Below, piece by piece: positions 1 to 7,657 of a DNA stretch of 46,989 nt. The position numbers and the translations under genes were made by a program. The notes beneath the pieces are model-generated. The model was given only the letters and a program-made list of their open reading frames with translations. It searched no databases and was not told the DNA's origin. The DNA is taken from contig NZ_CAUUWA010000013.1 in assembly GCF_963548695.1 (NCBI RefSeq), forward strand, positions 1 to 46,989. Reading direction: 5' to 3'. This stretch comes from an uncultured Fretibacterium sp. GTDB taxonomy: Bacteria; Synergistota; Synergistia; Synergistales; Aminobacteriaceae. Numbering within the stretch: position 1 is the first letter of the stretch; the number at the start of each line of letters is the position of its first letter.

Positions 1-765
1 GAGGACGTGTGGCGCGCGTTCCAGTGGCCCGACGGGCCTATCGGGGAAAACAGGCGATTACGGTACAGATACAACTATGATTACGGCTATTCCCCAATAG
101 AGCTGTTCTCCGATACCTATCCCGAATGCCCTATTCTCCATGATGCAATTCGTCGAGACCCTTCGGACCGTTCTCTCGATATGGAGGGATGGAATAAGAC
201 ATTTGCCAAGCCCGTCATCTACCTCTACCCGGAGGCTGAGACGGAGGTGACCGTACGGCTGGAGTACAAGGGCAGGCTGACCTGCACCTACCCCGCTCCC
301 GACCCCGACGGTGCGTGGCGCGTCACCGCGCGGCCCGACGGCACACTCACCGACAATCAGGGCCGGCAGTACAGCTACCTCTTCTGGGAGGGCGCGTCCG
401 ACGAAACCCCGCCTGACTTCTCCAGGGGCTTCGTCGTCAGGGGCTCGGACACTGCCGCATTTTTGCGCGAGAAGCTGGCGTACATGGGCCTCACCCCGCG
501 CGAGTACAACGAGTTCATCGTCTACTGGCTGCCGCGGATGCAGGACAACCCCTGGAACCTCATCGCCTTCCAGGGAAAGAACTACACCGACTCCGCCCCG
601 CTGACCGTCACGCCGAGGCCGGACAGCGTCCTGCGCGTCTTCATGGCCTACCGGTCCCTGGTCGCTCCCATCGCCGTCCCCCCGCAGGAGCTGACGCCCT
701 TCGTCCGCAGGGGTTTCACCCTCGTCGAGTGGGGCGGCCAGGGACCGGACGGAACGGTTCGATAG
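1..765 (+). CDS. Protein of unknown function, 5' truncated, carrying the duplicated C-terminal module
   Basis: The reading frame is open through the left edge, so the true start is probably outside; a GTG at 7 is the first internal candidate and has no visible ribosome site. The visible N-terminal part (about 67 residues) is aromatic and Tyr/Asp rich. From codon 205 onward comes a 186-residue module that opens KPVIYLYPEAETEV and contains LTCTYPAP, GREY/GRQYSYLFWEG and EFIVYWLPRMQ. Such KPVIYLYP proteins recur in anaerobic bacteria as hypothetical proteins; I know of no assigned function. The module matches the C-terminus of the next gene at 176 of 186 residues. That gene follows 16 bases later with a good ribosome site, so the two are probably co-transcribed. 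The function is unknown. Confidence 0.8.
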   Translation, partial: EDVWRAFQWPDGPIGENRRLRYRYNYDYGYSPIELFSDTYPECPILHDAIRRDPSDRSLDMEGWNKTFAKPVIYLYPEAETEVTVRLEYKGRLTCTYPAPDPDGAWRVTARPDGTLTDNQGRQYSYLFWEGASDETPPDFSRGFVVRGSDTAAFLREKLAYMGLTPREYNEFIVYWLPRMQDNPWNLIAFQGKNYTDSAPLTVTPRPDSVLRVFMAYRSLVAPIAVPPQELTPFVRRGFTLVEWGGQGPDGTVR

Positions 766-1804
766 AAAGGAGGGAAAGAGCATGAAACCAGAAAAACAAA
801 CGTCTCTCAAACTCTGTCTTACGGCCCTTTTGCTGTTGGTGGTGTTGTTGGAAGTCTGGAGTGTAAGGGGCTTTTCCCTCGATACCGGTTGGCCTCTTTC
901 GGAATACCCGGGGTACCGATGCCTCGTTTATTTTCATCCTTGTGTGAACGATCAGGAATGCAATTACAATGCTCACTGGCTTAATGTCACGATTGATACA
1001 TACTATTACTTGGTCGTACATAACCCTCACGAATACGATGATATGAAAAAATATGAAGTCCTTCCTAGTCATATTTCTTCTATCGACTTACATAGTCAAT
1101 TATATTTATTCGAAACGAAAGGACATGGGTGGACTCTCATCAAGAAACAGGAAAAACCGATTGTAAGCTTTCTTTTGATTCCTTTCAATGCTCCTCTCCC
1201 CACTGTTTTTCCAAAGGAATTGGTTGCTATGAGACGGGGATATGCCAAGCCCGTCATCTACCTCTACCCGGAGGCCGAGACGGAGGTGACCGTGCGGCTG
1301 GAGTACAAGGGCAGGTTAACCTGTACCTATCCGGCACCCGCCCCCGACGGCGCGTGGCGCGTCACCGCGCGGCCCGACGGTACCCTCACCGACAAACAAG
1401 GCCGGGAGTACAGCTACCTCTTCTGGGAGGGAGCGTCCGATGGAACCCCGCCCGACTTCTCCAGGGGCTTCGTCGTCAGGGGCTCGGATACCGCCGCGTT
1501 CCTGCGCGAGAAGCTGGCGTACATGGGACTCACCCCGCGCGAGTACAACGAGTTCATCGTCTACTGGCTACCGCGGATGCAGGACAACCCCTGGAACCTC
1601 ATCGCCTTCCAGGGGAAGAACTATACCGACTCCGCCCCGCTGACCGTCACGCCTGAACCCGACAGCGTCCTGCGCGTCTTCATGGCTTACCGGCCCCTGG
1701 CCGCTCCCATCGTCGTCCCCCCGCAGGAGCTGACGCCCTTCGCCCGCAAGGGGTTTACCCTCGTCGAGTGGGGCGGCCAGGGGCCGGACGGGACGGTTCG
1801 GTAG
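205..1804 (+). repeat. 561-bp direct duplication of a coding cassette (205-765 and 1244-1804)
   Basis: The two copies are the same length (561 bases including the stop codon), align without gaps and encode proteins that differ at about 10 of 186 residues. Sequence upstream of the shared GCCAAGCCCGTC start is unrelated between the genes. A sharp left boundary inside the coding frame and a right boundary at the stop codon indicate a cassette copy or gene conversion event rather than duplication of a whole gene. Confidence 0.85.
782..1804 (+). CDS. Membrane-anchored or secreted protein of unknown function with the same C-terminal module
   Basis: 340 residues, ATG start preceded by AAAGGAGGG at a good distance. 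Residues about 10-30 (LCLTALLLLVVLLEVW) form one hydrophobic segment, a signal peptide or N-terminal anchor, so the rest is probably extracytoplasmic. Residues 31-154 are unique, rich in Tyr, His and Asn, with two close Cys (CVNDQEC), and are encoded by DNA much more AT-rich than the surroundings. Residues 155-340 are the KPVIYLYPEAETEV module shared with the preceding gene. The change in base composition falls close to the module boundary, which suggests that an old unique N-terminus was joined to a shuffled cassette. No enzyme motif was recognised. Confidence 0.85.
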   Translation: MKPEKQTSLKLCLTALLLLVVLLEVWSVRGFSLDTGWPLSEYPGYRCLVYFHPCVNDQECNYNAHWLNVTIDTYYYLVVHNPHEYDDMKKYEVLPSHISSIDLHSQLYLFETKGHGWTLIKKQEKPIVSFLLIPFNAPLPTVFPKELVAMRRGYAKPVIYLYPEAETEVTVRLEYKGRLTCTYPAPAPDGAWRVTARPDGTLTDKQGREYSYLFWEGASDGTPPDFSRGFVVRGSDTAAFLREKLAYMGLTPREYNEFIVYWLPRMQDNPWNLIAFQGKNYTDSAPLTVTPEPDSVLRVFMAYRPLAAPIVVPPQELTPFARKGFTLVEWGGQGPDGTVR

Positions 1805-2000
1805 AATCGCGTTTAACAAAGTGTATCGCCTCCCCTGATGAAGCTCCTGGTGAAGAATCTGATGAAATCCCTAAGCTCGAAAACACAAATCAGAGATTTG
1901 CTTTCTCGCTTATAAGCGACCTAATCGGCTCGCTACGCTTGCCGGTTTGTCTGCTTATGGTTGCCTACTTATCGCTGTGTCGATCGCTTAGATTGTAAAT
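1805..2000. repeat. Non-coding stretch with a degenerate copy of the dispersed hairpin repeat
   Basis: No credible gene lies here. Around 1908-1921 is a perfect palindrome, TCGCTTATAAGCGA. Read on the minus strand, the segment contains TAAGTAGGCAA followed by a TAAGC, and CGACACAGC, which also occur in the repeat at 46638-46901. The identity is patchy, so this is at best a decayed relative. Nothing else was recognised between the stop at 1804 and about 1905. Confidence 0.35.
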
Positions 2001-2035
2001 CCAAGAGACTAAAAAATAACTCTTGGTCACTATTT

Positions 2036-2295
2036 TTGCAAAGTTGGTGGACAGAGCTATTGATGAGAAACAACCCCAGCACGAGCACGTCCAGGGTGGA
2101 AAGCCCCTTGTGAATCAGGACCTCATCGATGATCACCTGCGAGAAGAGCGGCGTGATCGGGCCGAACGTCTGAAGGAGGACGAGGGGGCTGGCGGAGGGG
2201 TCCCGCGAGGGAAACGCACGGCACAGGCTCTCGGGGTCCGCAGGTATCCCCGCAATACGCGCAGCCATCGCCAGGGAGACGATGGCATTCTCCAC
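2036..2295 (-). pseudogene. Remnant of an RTX-type type I secretion ABC transporter (HlyB/LapB-like)
   Basis: The minus frame opens with NAIVSLAMAARIAGIPADPESL, which resembles the start of the C39-peptidase-like domain of HlyB/LapB-type exporters. It then jumps directly to LLQTFGPITPLFSQVIIDEVLIHKGLSTLDVLVLGL, the first transmembrane region of the same family (LFALVTPLFFQVVMDKVLVH... in typical members). Roughly 110 residues that normally separate these blocks are missing. The frame leaves the family after LGLFLIN, so the remaining membrane segments and the whole ATP-binding domain are absent. What is left cannot form a transporter. Family assignment is from remembered consensus. Confidence 0.7.
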
Positions 2296-2310
2296 AAGCG
2301 CCGCAGAACT

Positions 2311-2342
2311 GGAGAAGCGGAGCCATCCGGCCCCGCTTCTCC
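2311..2342 (-). terminator. Stem-loop after the decarboxylase genes
   Basis: A perfect 10-bp stem (GGAGAAGCGG/CCGCTTCTCC) with a 12-base loop starts 10 bases after the stop codon of the biotin-carrier gene. No clear U-run follows on the minus strand. It may therefore be a 3' stabilising hairpin or a weak terminator. Confidence 0.5.
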
Positions 2343-2351
2343 ATATCTTTG

Positions 2352-2756
2352 TCAGGAGAGGACGACCAGGACGTCCCCCGTGTTGACGGACTCCCCGCCC
2401 CGCACCCGAACCTCCGACACCGTGCCGTCGGCGGGGGCGAAGATCTCGTTCTCCATCTTCATGGCCTCGAGGAGCAGAACGAGGTCGCCGGACTTGACGA
2501 TGCTGCCGACCGAGACCTTGACGTCGAGGACCTTGCCCGGCATGGGCGCGGCGATGGCCGAGCCCCCGGCGGAGACCGGAGCCGCAGCCTTCGGCGCGGC
2601 AGGGGCCGCAGGTGCGGCAGCTGCCGCAACCGGCGCGGGAGCGGGAGAGGGGGCAGCGGGCGCGCTCACGGGCGCGGCCCCCATGCCCAAATCCTCCACC
2701 TCGACGACATACGCGGTACCGTCCACGACAACCCTATATTTGTTCACTACCGACAC
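2352..2756 (-). CDS. Biotin carrier protein of a sodium-pump-type decarboxylase
   Basis: 134 residues. It has a short N-terminal beta segment (YRVVVDGTAYVVEVE), an Ala/Pro-rich flexible linker at about 25-65 and a biotinyl domain at about 66-134. The attachment motif EAMKMEN places the biotinylated lysine at residue 100. In methylmalonyl-CoA, glutaconyl-CoA and oxaloacetate decarboxylases this subunit carries the CO2 from the carboxytransferase to the membrane beta subunit. It follows the gamma-like gene by 52 bases and is the last gene of the operon. It could be called mmdC, but the substrate is not proven. Confidence 0.9.
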   Translation of the reverse strand: MSVVNKYRVVVDGTAYVVEVEDLGMGAAPVSAPAAPSPAPAPVAAAAAPAAPAAPKAAAPVSAGGSAIAAPMPGKVLDVKVSVGSIVKSGDLVLLLEAMKMENEIFAPADGTVSEVRVRGGESVNTGDVLVVLS

Positions 2757-2808
2757 AACCCCTTTCCCAAAATGACGCGCTCGGGACGAGCGCCAACGAC
2801 GTTATGTT

Positions 2809-3246
2809 TCACTTCCATGGACGGTCCAGACGATTTCCGACCCCTTCGAGCAGGGCAGAGGTCCTCCAGGTACGGGTCCAGCGGGAGGGCTGCCCTGTCC
2901 CCCTCTCGGGGACGACGGAGAGCACCCGCCCCCGGCCTCCCGTCGCTGCAAGAATAGCCGCCGTAATGGCCGCGACGACCCTCCGATCGTCCTCGGCGGT
3001 CCGGGGCACCGGGACAACGGCCGCCGACGGAGCGGGGTCGCCCCTGGGGGGCGCCGGGGAGGCGGAAGCGGCTGGAGCGACGGAAGCGGCAGCCGACCCA
3101 GCGCCCTCCCCGGCAAAGATTTTGATGGCGTAGATCACCGCCGTGAGCCCCGCGAGGACGGCGAAGACGATGGTGAAGGCCGTAACGCTGACGGTGATGG
3201 ACCCGGAAACCCCTTCGAAGGCAGCCGGAGCCGCAGAGGGATTCAT
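2809..3246 (-). CDS. Gamma/delta-type (OadG-like) subunit of a sodium-pump decarboxylase
   Basis: 145 residues, with one transmembrane helix near residues 18-44 (ITVSVTAFTIVFAVLAGLTA). An Ala/Pro-rich linker follows, then a small C-terminal segment with AITAAILAATGG and RGRVLSVVPE. This is the arrangement of OadG/MmdD proteins, which anchor the soluble carboxytransferase and help assemble the complex at the membrane. It begins 11 bases after the stop of the carboxytransferase gene. The low-complexity linker makes the exact family assignment less certain than for its neighbours. Confidence 0.8.
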   Translation of the reverse strand: MNPSAAPAAFEGVSGSITVSVTAFTIVFAVLAGLTAVIYAIKIFAGEGAGSAAASVAPAASASPAPPRGDPAPSAAVVPVPRTAEDDRRVVAAITAAILAATGGRGRVLSVVPERGTGQPSRWTRTWRTSALLEGVGNRLDRPWK

Positions 3247-3257
3247 GGTTCGCCTCC

Positions 3258-4826
3258 TCAGTGCGGGATGACGCCGTGCTTCTTGCTCGGGCGTCTGACC
3301 CGCTTACTCTCCATGCCATCCAGGGCGATCCAGAGCTCCCTGCGCGTCTCCTCCGGCATGATGACCCGGTCCACCAGGCCCCTCTCCGCCGCCACGTAGG
3401 GGGTCGCGAAGGCCCTGCGGTACTCCTCTATCTTCTCGAGGCGGGCCGAGGCGGGATCGGAGGACGCCTCGATCTCCTTCTTGAAGACGATGTTCGCCGC
3501 GCCCTCGGCCCCCATGACGGCGATCTCGGCCTGAGGCCAGGCCAAAACCATGTCGGCCCCCAGCGATTTGCTGCTCATAGCCAAGTAGGCCCCGCCATAG
3601 GCCTTGCGCAGGATGACGGTGACGAGGGGAACCGTGGCCTCGCTGTAGGCGTAGAGGAGCTTGGCTCCGTGCCGGATGATGCCGTTGTGCTCCTGGGTGA
3701 CGCCAGGCAGGTAGCCCGGGACGTCCACGAAGGTCACGATCGGCAGGTTGAAGGCGTCGCAGTGACGGATGAAGCGGCTGGCCTTGTCCGAGGCATTGAT
3801 GTCGAGGCAGCCCGCCATGACCTTGGCCTGATTGGCGATGATCCCGATGGCCCGTCCTCCGATGCGGCCGTAGCCCGTCAGGATATTCTGGGCCCAGCCC
3901 GCCTGGACCTCGGTGAACTCCCCGTCGTCCAGGACGCGCACAAGCACGTCCCTCACGTCGTACCCCTTGTTGGGGTTCGTGGGGACCACGCCGCGCAGCT
4001 CCGGGTCGGCGCGCTCCACGCTGTCCGATGTCTCCCTGGAGGGCGCGTCCTCCAGGTTGTTCAGGGGCAGGTAGGAGAGCACCTTACGGATCTGCGCGAA
4101 GCACTCCTCCTCCGAGGAGGCCATGAAATGGGCATTGCCGCTCTTCGTGTTGTGCGTGACCGCGCCGCCCAGTTCCTCGCTCGTCACCTCCTCGCCGGTA
4201 ACGGCCTTGATGACCGCTGGGCCCGTGATGTGCATGACGCCCGTCTTCTCCACCATGAAGATGAAGTCCGTGAGGGCGGGGCTGTAGACCGCGCCGCCCG
4301 CCGTGGGCCCCATGATGACGGAGAACTGGGGGATCACCCCGCTGGCGAGGGTGTTGCGGTAGAAGATCTTGCCGTAGCCGTTCAGGGCGTCGATGGCCTC
4401 CTGGATACGGGCGCCGCCGGAATCGTTGAGGCCTATGACCGGGCAGCCCATCTCCATCGCCAGGTCCATCACCTTGCAGATCTTGTCGGCATGCTTCTCG
4501 CCGAGCGACCCCCCCAGGACGGTGAAGTCCTGACTGAAGACGAAGATCTTCCGTCCGTCGATGGTTCCCCAGCCGGTGACGACCCCGTCCCCCAGGGGTT
4601 TGTTCTTGTCCAGGCCGAAGTTGACGCAGCGATGCGTCACATACTCGTCGATCTCCACGAAGGACCCGGGATCCAGGAGCCGACCGACCCTCTCCCGGGC
4701 CGTCCCCTTTCCCTTGGCCCTCTGCTTGGCGATGGCCTTCTCCCCGCCGCCGGCGAGAGCGGATACGCGTTTCTCATTGAGCTCCTCACAAAGCTCCTCG
4801 ATGGTCCGGAATCCCATATCCGACAC
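3258..4826 (-). CDS. mmdA: Carboxytransferase subunit, methylmalonyl-CoA decarboxylase/propionyl-CoA carboxylase family
   Basis: 522 residues, the usual length for this family. There are two crotonase-like carboxyltransferase halves. The N-terminal half has GGSLGEKHADKI (105-116), SGGARIQEA (136-144) and GPTAGGAVYSPAL (173-185). The C-terminal half has DVPGYLPG, RKAYGGAYLAMSSK and the Ala/Gly-rich AVMGAEGAANIVF. It transfers the carboxyl group of an acyl-CoA to biotin. With the adjacent gamma and biotin subunits it suggests a decarboxylase that drives Na+ export during fermentation; a carboxylase running the other way cannot be excluded. GTG at 4826 lies only 3 bases after AGGAGG, and an ATG three codons later has a spacing of 12, so the start is ambiguous. 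Confidence 0.9.
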   Translation of the reverse strand: MSDMGFRTIEELCEELNEKRVSALAGGGEKAIAKQRAKGKGTARERVGRLLDPGSFVEIDEYVTHRCVNFGLDKNKPLGDGVVTGWGTIDGRKIFVFSQDFTVLGGSLGEKHADKICKVMDLAMEMGCPVIGLNDSGGARIQEAIDALNGYGKIFYRNTLASGVIPQFSVIMGPTAGGAVYSPALTDFIFMVEKTGVMHITGPAVIKAVTGEEVTSEELGGAVTHNTKSGNAHFMASSEEECFAQIRKVLSYLPLNNLEDAPSRETSDSVERADPELRGVVPTNPNKGYDVRDVLVRVLDDGEFTEVQAGWAQNILTGYGRIGGRAIGIIANQAKVMAGCLDINASDKASRFIRHCDAFNLPIVTFVDVPGYLPGVTQEHNGIIRHGAKLLYAYSEATVPLVTVILRKAYGGAYLAMSSKSLGADMVLAWPQAEIAVMGAEGAANIVFKKEIEASSDPASARLEKIEEYRRAFATPYVAAERGLVDRVIMPEETRRELWIALDGMESKRVRRPSKKHGVIPH

Positions 4827-4836
4827 GTTCCTCCTT

Positions 4837-4856
4837 AACAGATAAGAACAGATAAG
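4837..4856 (-). repeat. Two perfect tandem decamers in the leader of the decarboxylase operon
   Basis: AACAGATAAG occurs twice head to tail, ending just before the Shine-Dalgarno sequence of the carboxytransferase gene. The rest of the 4827-4989 gap shows no clear terminator for the ABC locus; it contains a TAGAAT box but no well-placed -35. Confidence 0.7.
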
Positions 4857-4989
4857 CCCGCGAAGATCGTCACAGGCATTCTATTTTTCAGGACAAAAGG
4901 CTGCGTAAAATTCGTACACGCGCCAGAGCATAGCACATCTCCGCGATTCTGGACCGGGGGAAATGACGATACTCCGGGCACTTTCTCGC

Positions 4990-5484
4990 TCAGGGGTTTC
5001 CGGCAGGCTGCGGCTCCATCCCCCCGCTCGCCGCGCCATCGCCGCCGGGCGCCGCCTCGCCGCCTCCCGGCGTCGCGGGCTCGGACAGTGCGGAGACCTG
5101 CACCTCGGGGGGCGGCAAGAGGAAGTCCTCCCGCCCCGCGGCAAGCAGGGGGAGGCTGAGCATCATGTCCTTGCCGAAACCGGGCGTCATCTTTAGCTCG
5201 ATCGTTCGCTCCACGTCGCCCCCCATGGAATCCAGCACCTCCACCCTGAGGGAGAACGAGGGCCCCACCGCCTTGACGACATCCCGGTCACGGGCGAGGA
5301 GCTCCACGGGGTCGCCCCCGTTCACGCTGACGTTGACCTGTTCCATCGCCCTAAAGGTCTTTCCATCCGCCTCGATCGTCTTGTTGTCCAGGAAGATCCG
5401 ATGTTCCCTTCCCACGTAGAAGAGCGCCACCCCCAGGGCCAGCAGGGCCACAAGGACGATCGTCCGCAGCAGGACGCGCATCAC
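4990..5484 (-). CDS. Small membrane-anchored protein of unknown function ending the ABC transporter operon
   Basis: 164 residues. Residues 5-25 (LLRTIVLVALLALGVALFYVG) are a hydrophobic anchor. Residues about 26-130 are predicted beta-rich, with IFLDNKTIEADGKTF and VNVSVNGGDPVELLARDRD. The tail is Gly/Ala/Pro-rich and low in complexity. It overlaps the stop of the upstream permease gene by four bases, so it is translationally coupled to the transporter and probably acts with it at the membrane. It may correspond to a DUF described next to similar transporters (DUF6672), but I cannot confirm that here. Confidence 0.75.
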   Translation of the reverse strand: MMRVLLRTIVLVALLALGVALFYVGREHRIFLDNKTIEADGKTFRAMEQVNVSVNGGDPVELLARDRDVVKAVGPSFSLRVEVLDSMGGDVERTIELKMTPGFGKDMMLSLPLLAAGREDFLLPPPEVQVSALSEPATPGGGEAAPGGDGAASGGMEPQPAGNP

Positions 5485-6614
5485 GCTCCCTCCTTTCCGG
5501 CCGCCGCGGGGCCGCGCAGGCCCCGCCGGGCCTCGGACCGATCCCGGTTACGCTTCCAGGCGTGCAGCACCAGCGCGATGGCGATGATGCCATAGGAGAC
5601 GAACACGCGGAAGTACTCCCCGATCTGTGCCTGGCCCATGAGGTTCTTGCCCGCCATGGGGGCGACGATGAACATCAGGTGAAAGAGCACCACCCCGACG
5701 AAGACGTTGGCGATGCTTGCACGTGAGACGCTGGCCCCCCCGATGAGGAGCGCCGCGATCGAGAACATGCCCGCCTGATCGTGGCTGTTGTAAGTATTCA
5801 GGGTCCCCATGTTCTGCAAAAAGATGATCTGTCCGTAACAGGCCAGCACCGTGGAGATGACGATGGCGATGACGCGGGTACGGTTGACCGCTATCCCTGC
5901 GGAGTCGGCGACGGCCATGTCCTGCCCGATGGCGCGCATGTCCTGCCCCAGCTTGGTCCTGCGGAACCAGACGATGAAGAGGCAGAAGGCCGCGATGAGC
6001 AGGAGGGTCGCCACAGGCACCCTGACCGTCCCGGAGAAGAATGGCAATTGAAAGGAGAACGGAATCAGGTTGTCCAGCACGCCGCGGATCCCCAACAGGC
6101 TCACGGCGTTTCGGATGCCGTAGCCGCGGGAGAGCACGAGCGTCGGGTTGCCGATCGGGATGACCCAGCCCATGAAGTAGAGGACGAAGAGCTGATAAAG
6201 GCCGTTGATGAAGAAGCCCAGGATGTAGGAGGTCACCATCTCCTGCCCCTTGGCGCGGTTCAGGACGTGTCCGCAGAGCAGGCCCAGCAGCACGGCGATG
6301 GGCGTCCCGATCATCATGGACAGCGCGACACCGGGGATGCCCACGATCGCCCAGTCCAGGACGAGGATCAGCCCAATCTGGCCCGCCATGGCTCCGAGCA
6401 CCATGCCAAAGTTCAGCCCCATGCCAGCCATGATGGGGATCAGAAGGGAGAGGATCAGGAAGGAATTGCGGCCTATGCGGATCAGCAGCTCCTGGATCAG
6501 GTGCCCCGCCGAGAAGCCGGACAGTGGGATGGCCACGGCCGATATCGCGATGAAGATGATGGGGACCGCGTTGTTGGCCACCCACCTCAGGATGTTGCGC
6601 GCAAAACCGTTCAT
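5481..6614 (-). CDS. ABC transporter permease, sugar/nucleoside/branched-chain amino acid type (second permease)
   Basis: 377 residues from the ATG at 6614, which overlaps the stop codon of the first permease as ATGA. The frame stays open far upstream, but that extension is the antisense-like shadow of the preceding gene. About eight to ten hydrophobic segments are visible. Family landmarks are MAGMGLNFGMVLGAMAGQIG near the N-terminus, an intracellular coupling loop (WFRRTKLGQDMRAIGQD, followed by AADSAGI-like residues) and SIAALLIGGASVSRASI near the end. It pairs with the first permease to form the channel of an importer energised by the RbsA-like ATPase. The substrate is unknown. Confidence 0.9.
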   Translation of the reverse strand: MNGFARNILRWVANNAVPIIFIAISAVAIPLSGFSAGHLIQELLIRIGRNSFLILSLLIPIMAGMGLNFGMVLGAMAGQIGLILVLDWAIVGIPGVALSMMIGTPIAVLLGLLCGHVLNRAKGQEMVTSYILGFFINGLYQLFVLYFMGWVIPIGNPTLVLSRGYGIRNAVSLLGIRGVLDNLIPFSFQLPFFSGTVRVPVATLLLIAAFCLFIVWFRRTKLGQDMRAIGQDMAVADSAGIAVNRTRVIAIVISTVLACYGQIIFLQNMGTLNTYNSHDQAGMFSIAALLIGGASVSRASIANVFVGVVLFHLMFIVAPMAGKNLMGQAQIGEYFRVFVSYGIIAIALVLHAWKRNRDRSEARRGLRGPAAAGKEGA

Positions 6615-7645
6615 CGTCTCACCCTCACCTTTCTCGTCAGGGCATAGAGGATCATCCCATTGCTCACGATAATGCGGATGACCTCCGACATGTCCGTCTG
6701 CAGCACGCTGTTGATGACGGAGGGCGTCATGGTCAGGATGCCCTGGAAGAGGAAGGTCCCGACCACGACATTGAGGATCGAGGCCTTGTTGACCGAGGCC
6801 CCGCCCAGCAGGACGGCCGCCACGGCGGGAAGCGCCATGTAGAAGGGGCCCATGTACAGCTGGATGAAGCCGAAGCTCTGCTCGTAGACCAGGATGCCGA
6901 TCGCCCCCAGCATCGTGGAGAGGACGACCGAGACCGTCCTCATGCGGTCCACGTTCACGCCCGAGGCCCTTGCGAAGTTCGGGTTGGAACCGACGGCCGT
7001 CATGGCCGTCCCCGTCTTGCTCTTCATGAAGAGCCACACCAGGAAGCTCATCAGGCCGAAGAAGAGGAACATCCCCGTCGGGACGAAGAGGTGCCCCACC
7101 TGGAAGGAGAGGAAGTCGCTCAGGACGTGTATCCAATAGTCGCCGACGCTGATGGTGGTACGCAGCCCCGCCCCCCCGTACCCCCAGATCATCGTGGGAT
7201 TTTTGTAGGGCAGCAGCAGCCAGGCGATGCACATGAAGGCCACGGACGAGAAGCCGACGTAGGTGGCGATCATCATCTCGTCCCCCTTGACCCGATTCAG
7301 GAGCTGGCCGTAAAAATAGCCCAGCACTGCCGCGATGGGCATGGAGAGCAGCATCGCGGACACGAAGCCCCAGGGGCCGCGGATATCGAGTTCGATGGAC
7401 AGGGTGGCCCCCAGGAGCCCGGCGATGATGCCCAGAGGAAGGCCGAAGTTCAGGCCGCAGCCCGACTGCACCATCGGGATCATGGCCAGGACCATCACGC
7501 CGTTCATGCCGAAGCGCACCAGCGTGTCGGACAGCGAGGTGTCTATACGCACACCGACGAACGGGGCCGCGACGAAGAGCCCCAAAAGGAAAAGTCCAAT
7601 GATGATCCTCGGCCAGCCGGCCCTATCGATAAAATTTCCGATCAT
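6611..7645 (-). CDS. ABC transporter permease, sugar/nucleoside/branched-chain amino acid type (first permease)
   Basis: 344 residues, strongly hydrophobic, starting 12 bases after the ATPase gene. It shows the same family signatures as the next gene: QSGCGLNFGLPLGIIAGLLG near residue 60, the coupling helix region KSKTGTAMTAVGSNPNFARASG and VLLGGASVNKASILNVVVG near the C-terminus. The repeated GLNFG and GGAS(V)xxAS motifs show that the two permeases are ancient paralogues forming a heterodimer. No substrate can be deduced from the membrane segments. Confidence 0.9.
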   Translation of the reverse strand: MIGNFIDRAGWPRIIIGLFLLGLFVAAPFVGVRIDTSLSDTLVRFGMNGVMVLAMIPMVQSGCGLNFGLPLGIIAGLLGATLSIELDIRGPWGFVSAMLLSMPIAAVLGYFYGQLLNRVKGDEMMIATYVGFSSVAFMCIAWLLLPYKNPTMIWGYGGAGLRTTISVGDYWIHVLSDFLSFQVGHLFVPTGMFLFFGLMSFLVWLFMKSKTGTAMTAVGSNPNFARASGVNVDRMRTVSVVLSTMLGAIGILVYEQSFGFIQLYMGPFYMALPAVAAVLLGGASVNKASILNVVVGTFLFQGILTMTPSVINSVLQTDMSEVIRIIVSNGMILYALTRKVRVRR

Positions 7646-7657
7646 GGATATCCCCCT

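Noticed and set aside
4857..4989. Promoter for the decarboxylase operon
   Set aside because: A TAGAAT box is visible, but the best -35 match (TTTACG) is 20 bases away, too far for a confident call.
6615..7232. N-terminal extension of the second permease to 583 residues
   Set aside because: The added residues are the out-of-frame reading of the first permease; ATG 6614 overlaps the upstream stop codon as ATGA and starts the membrane protein.
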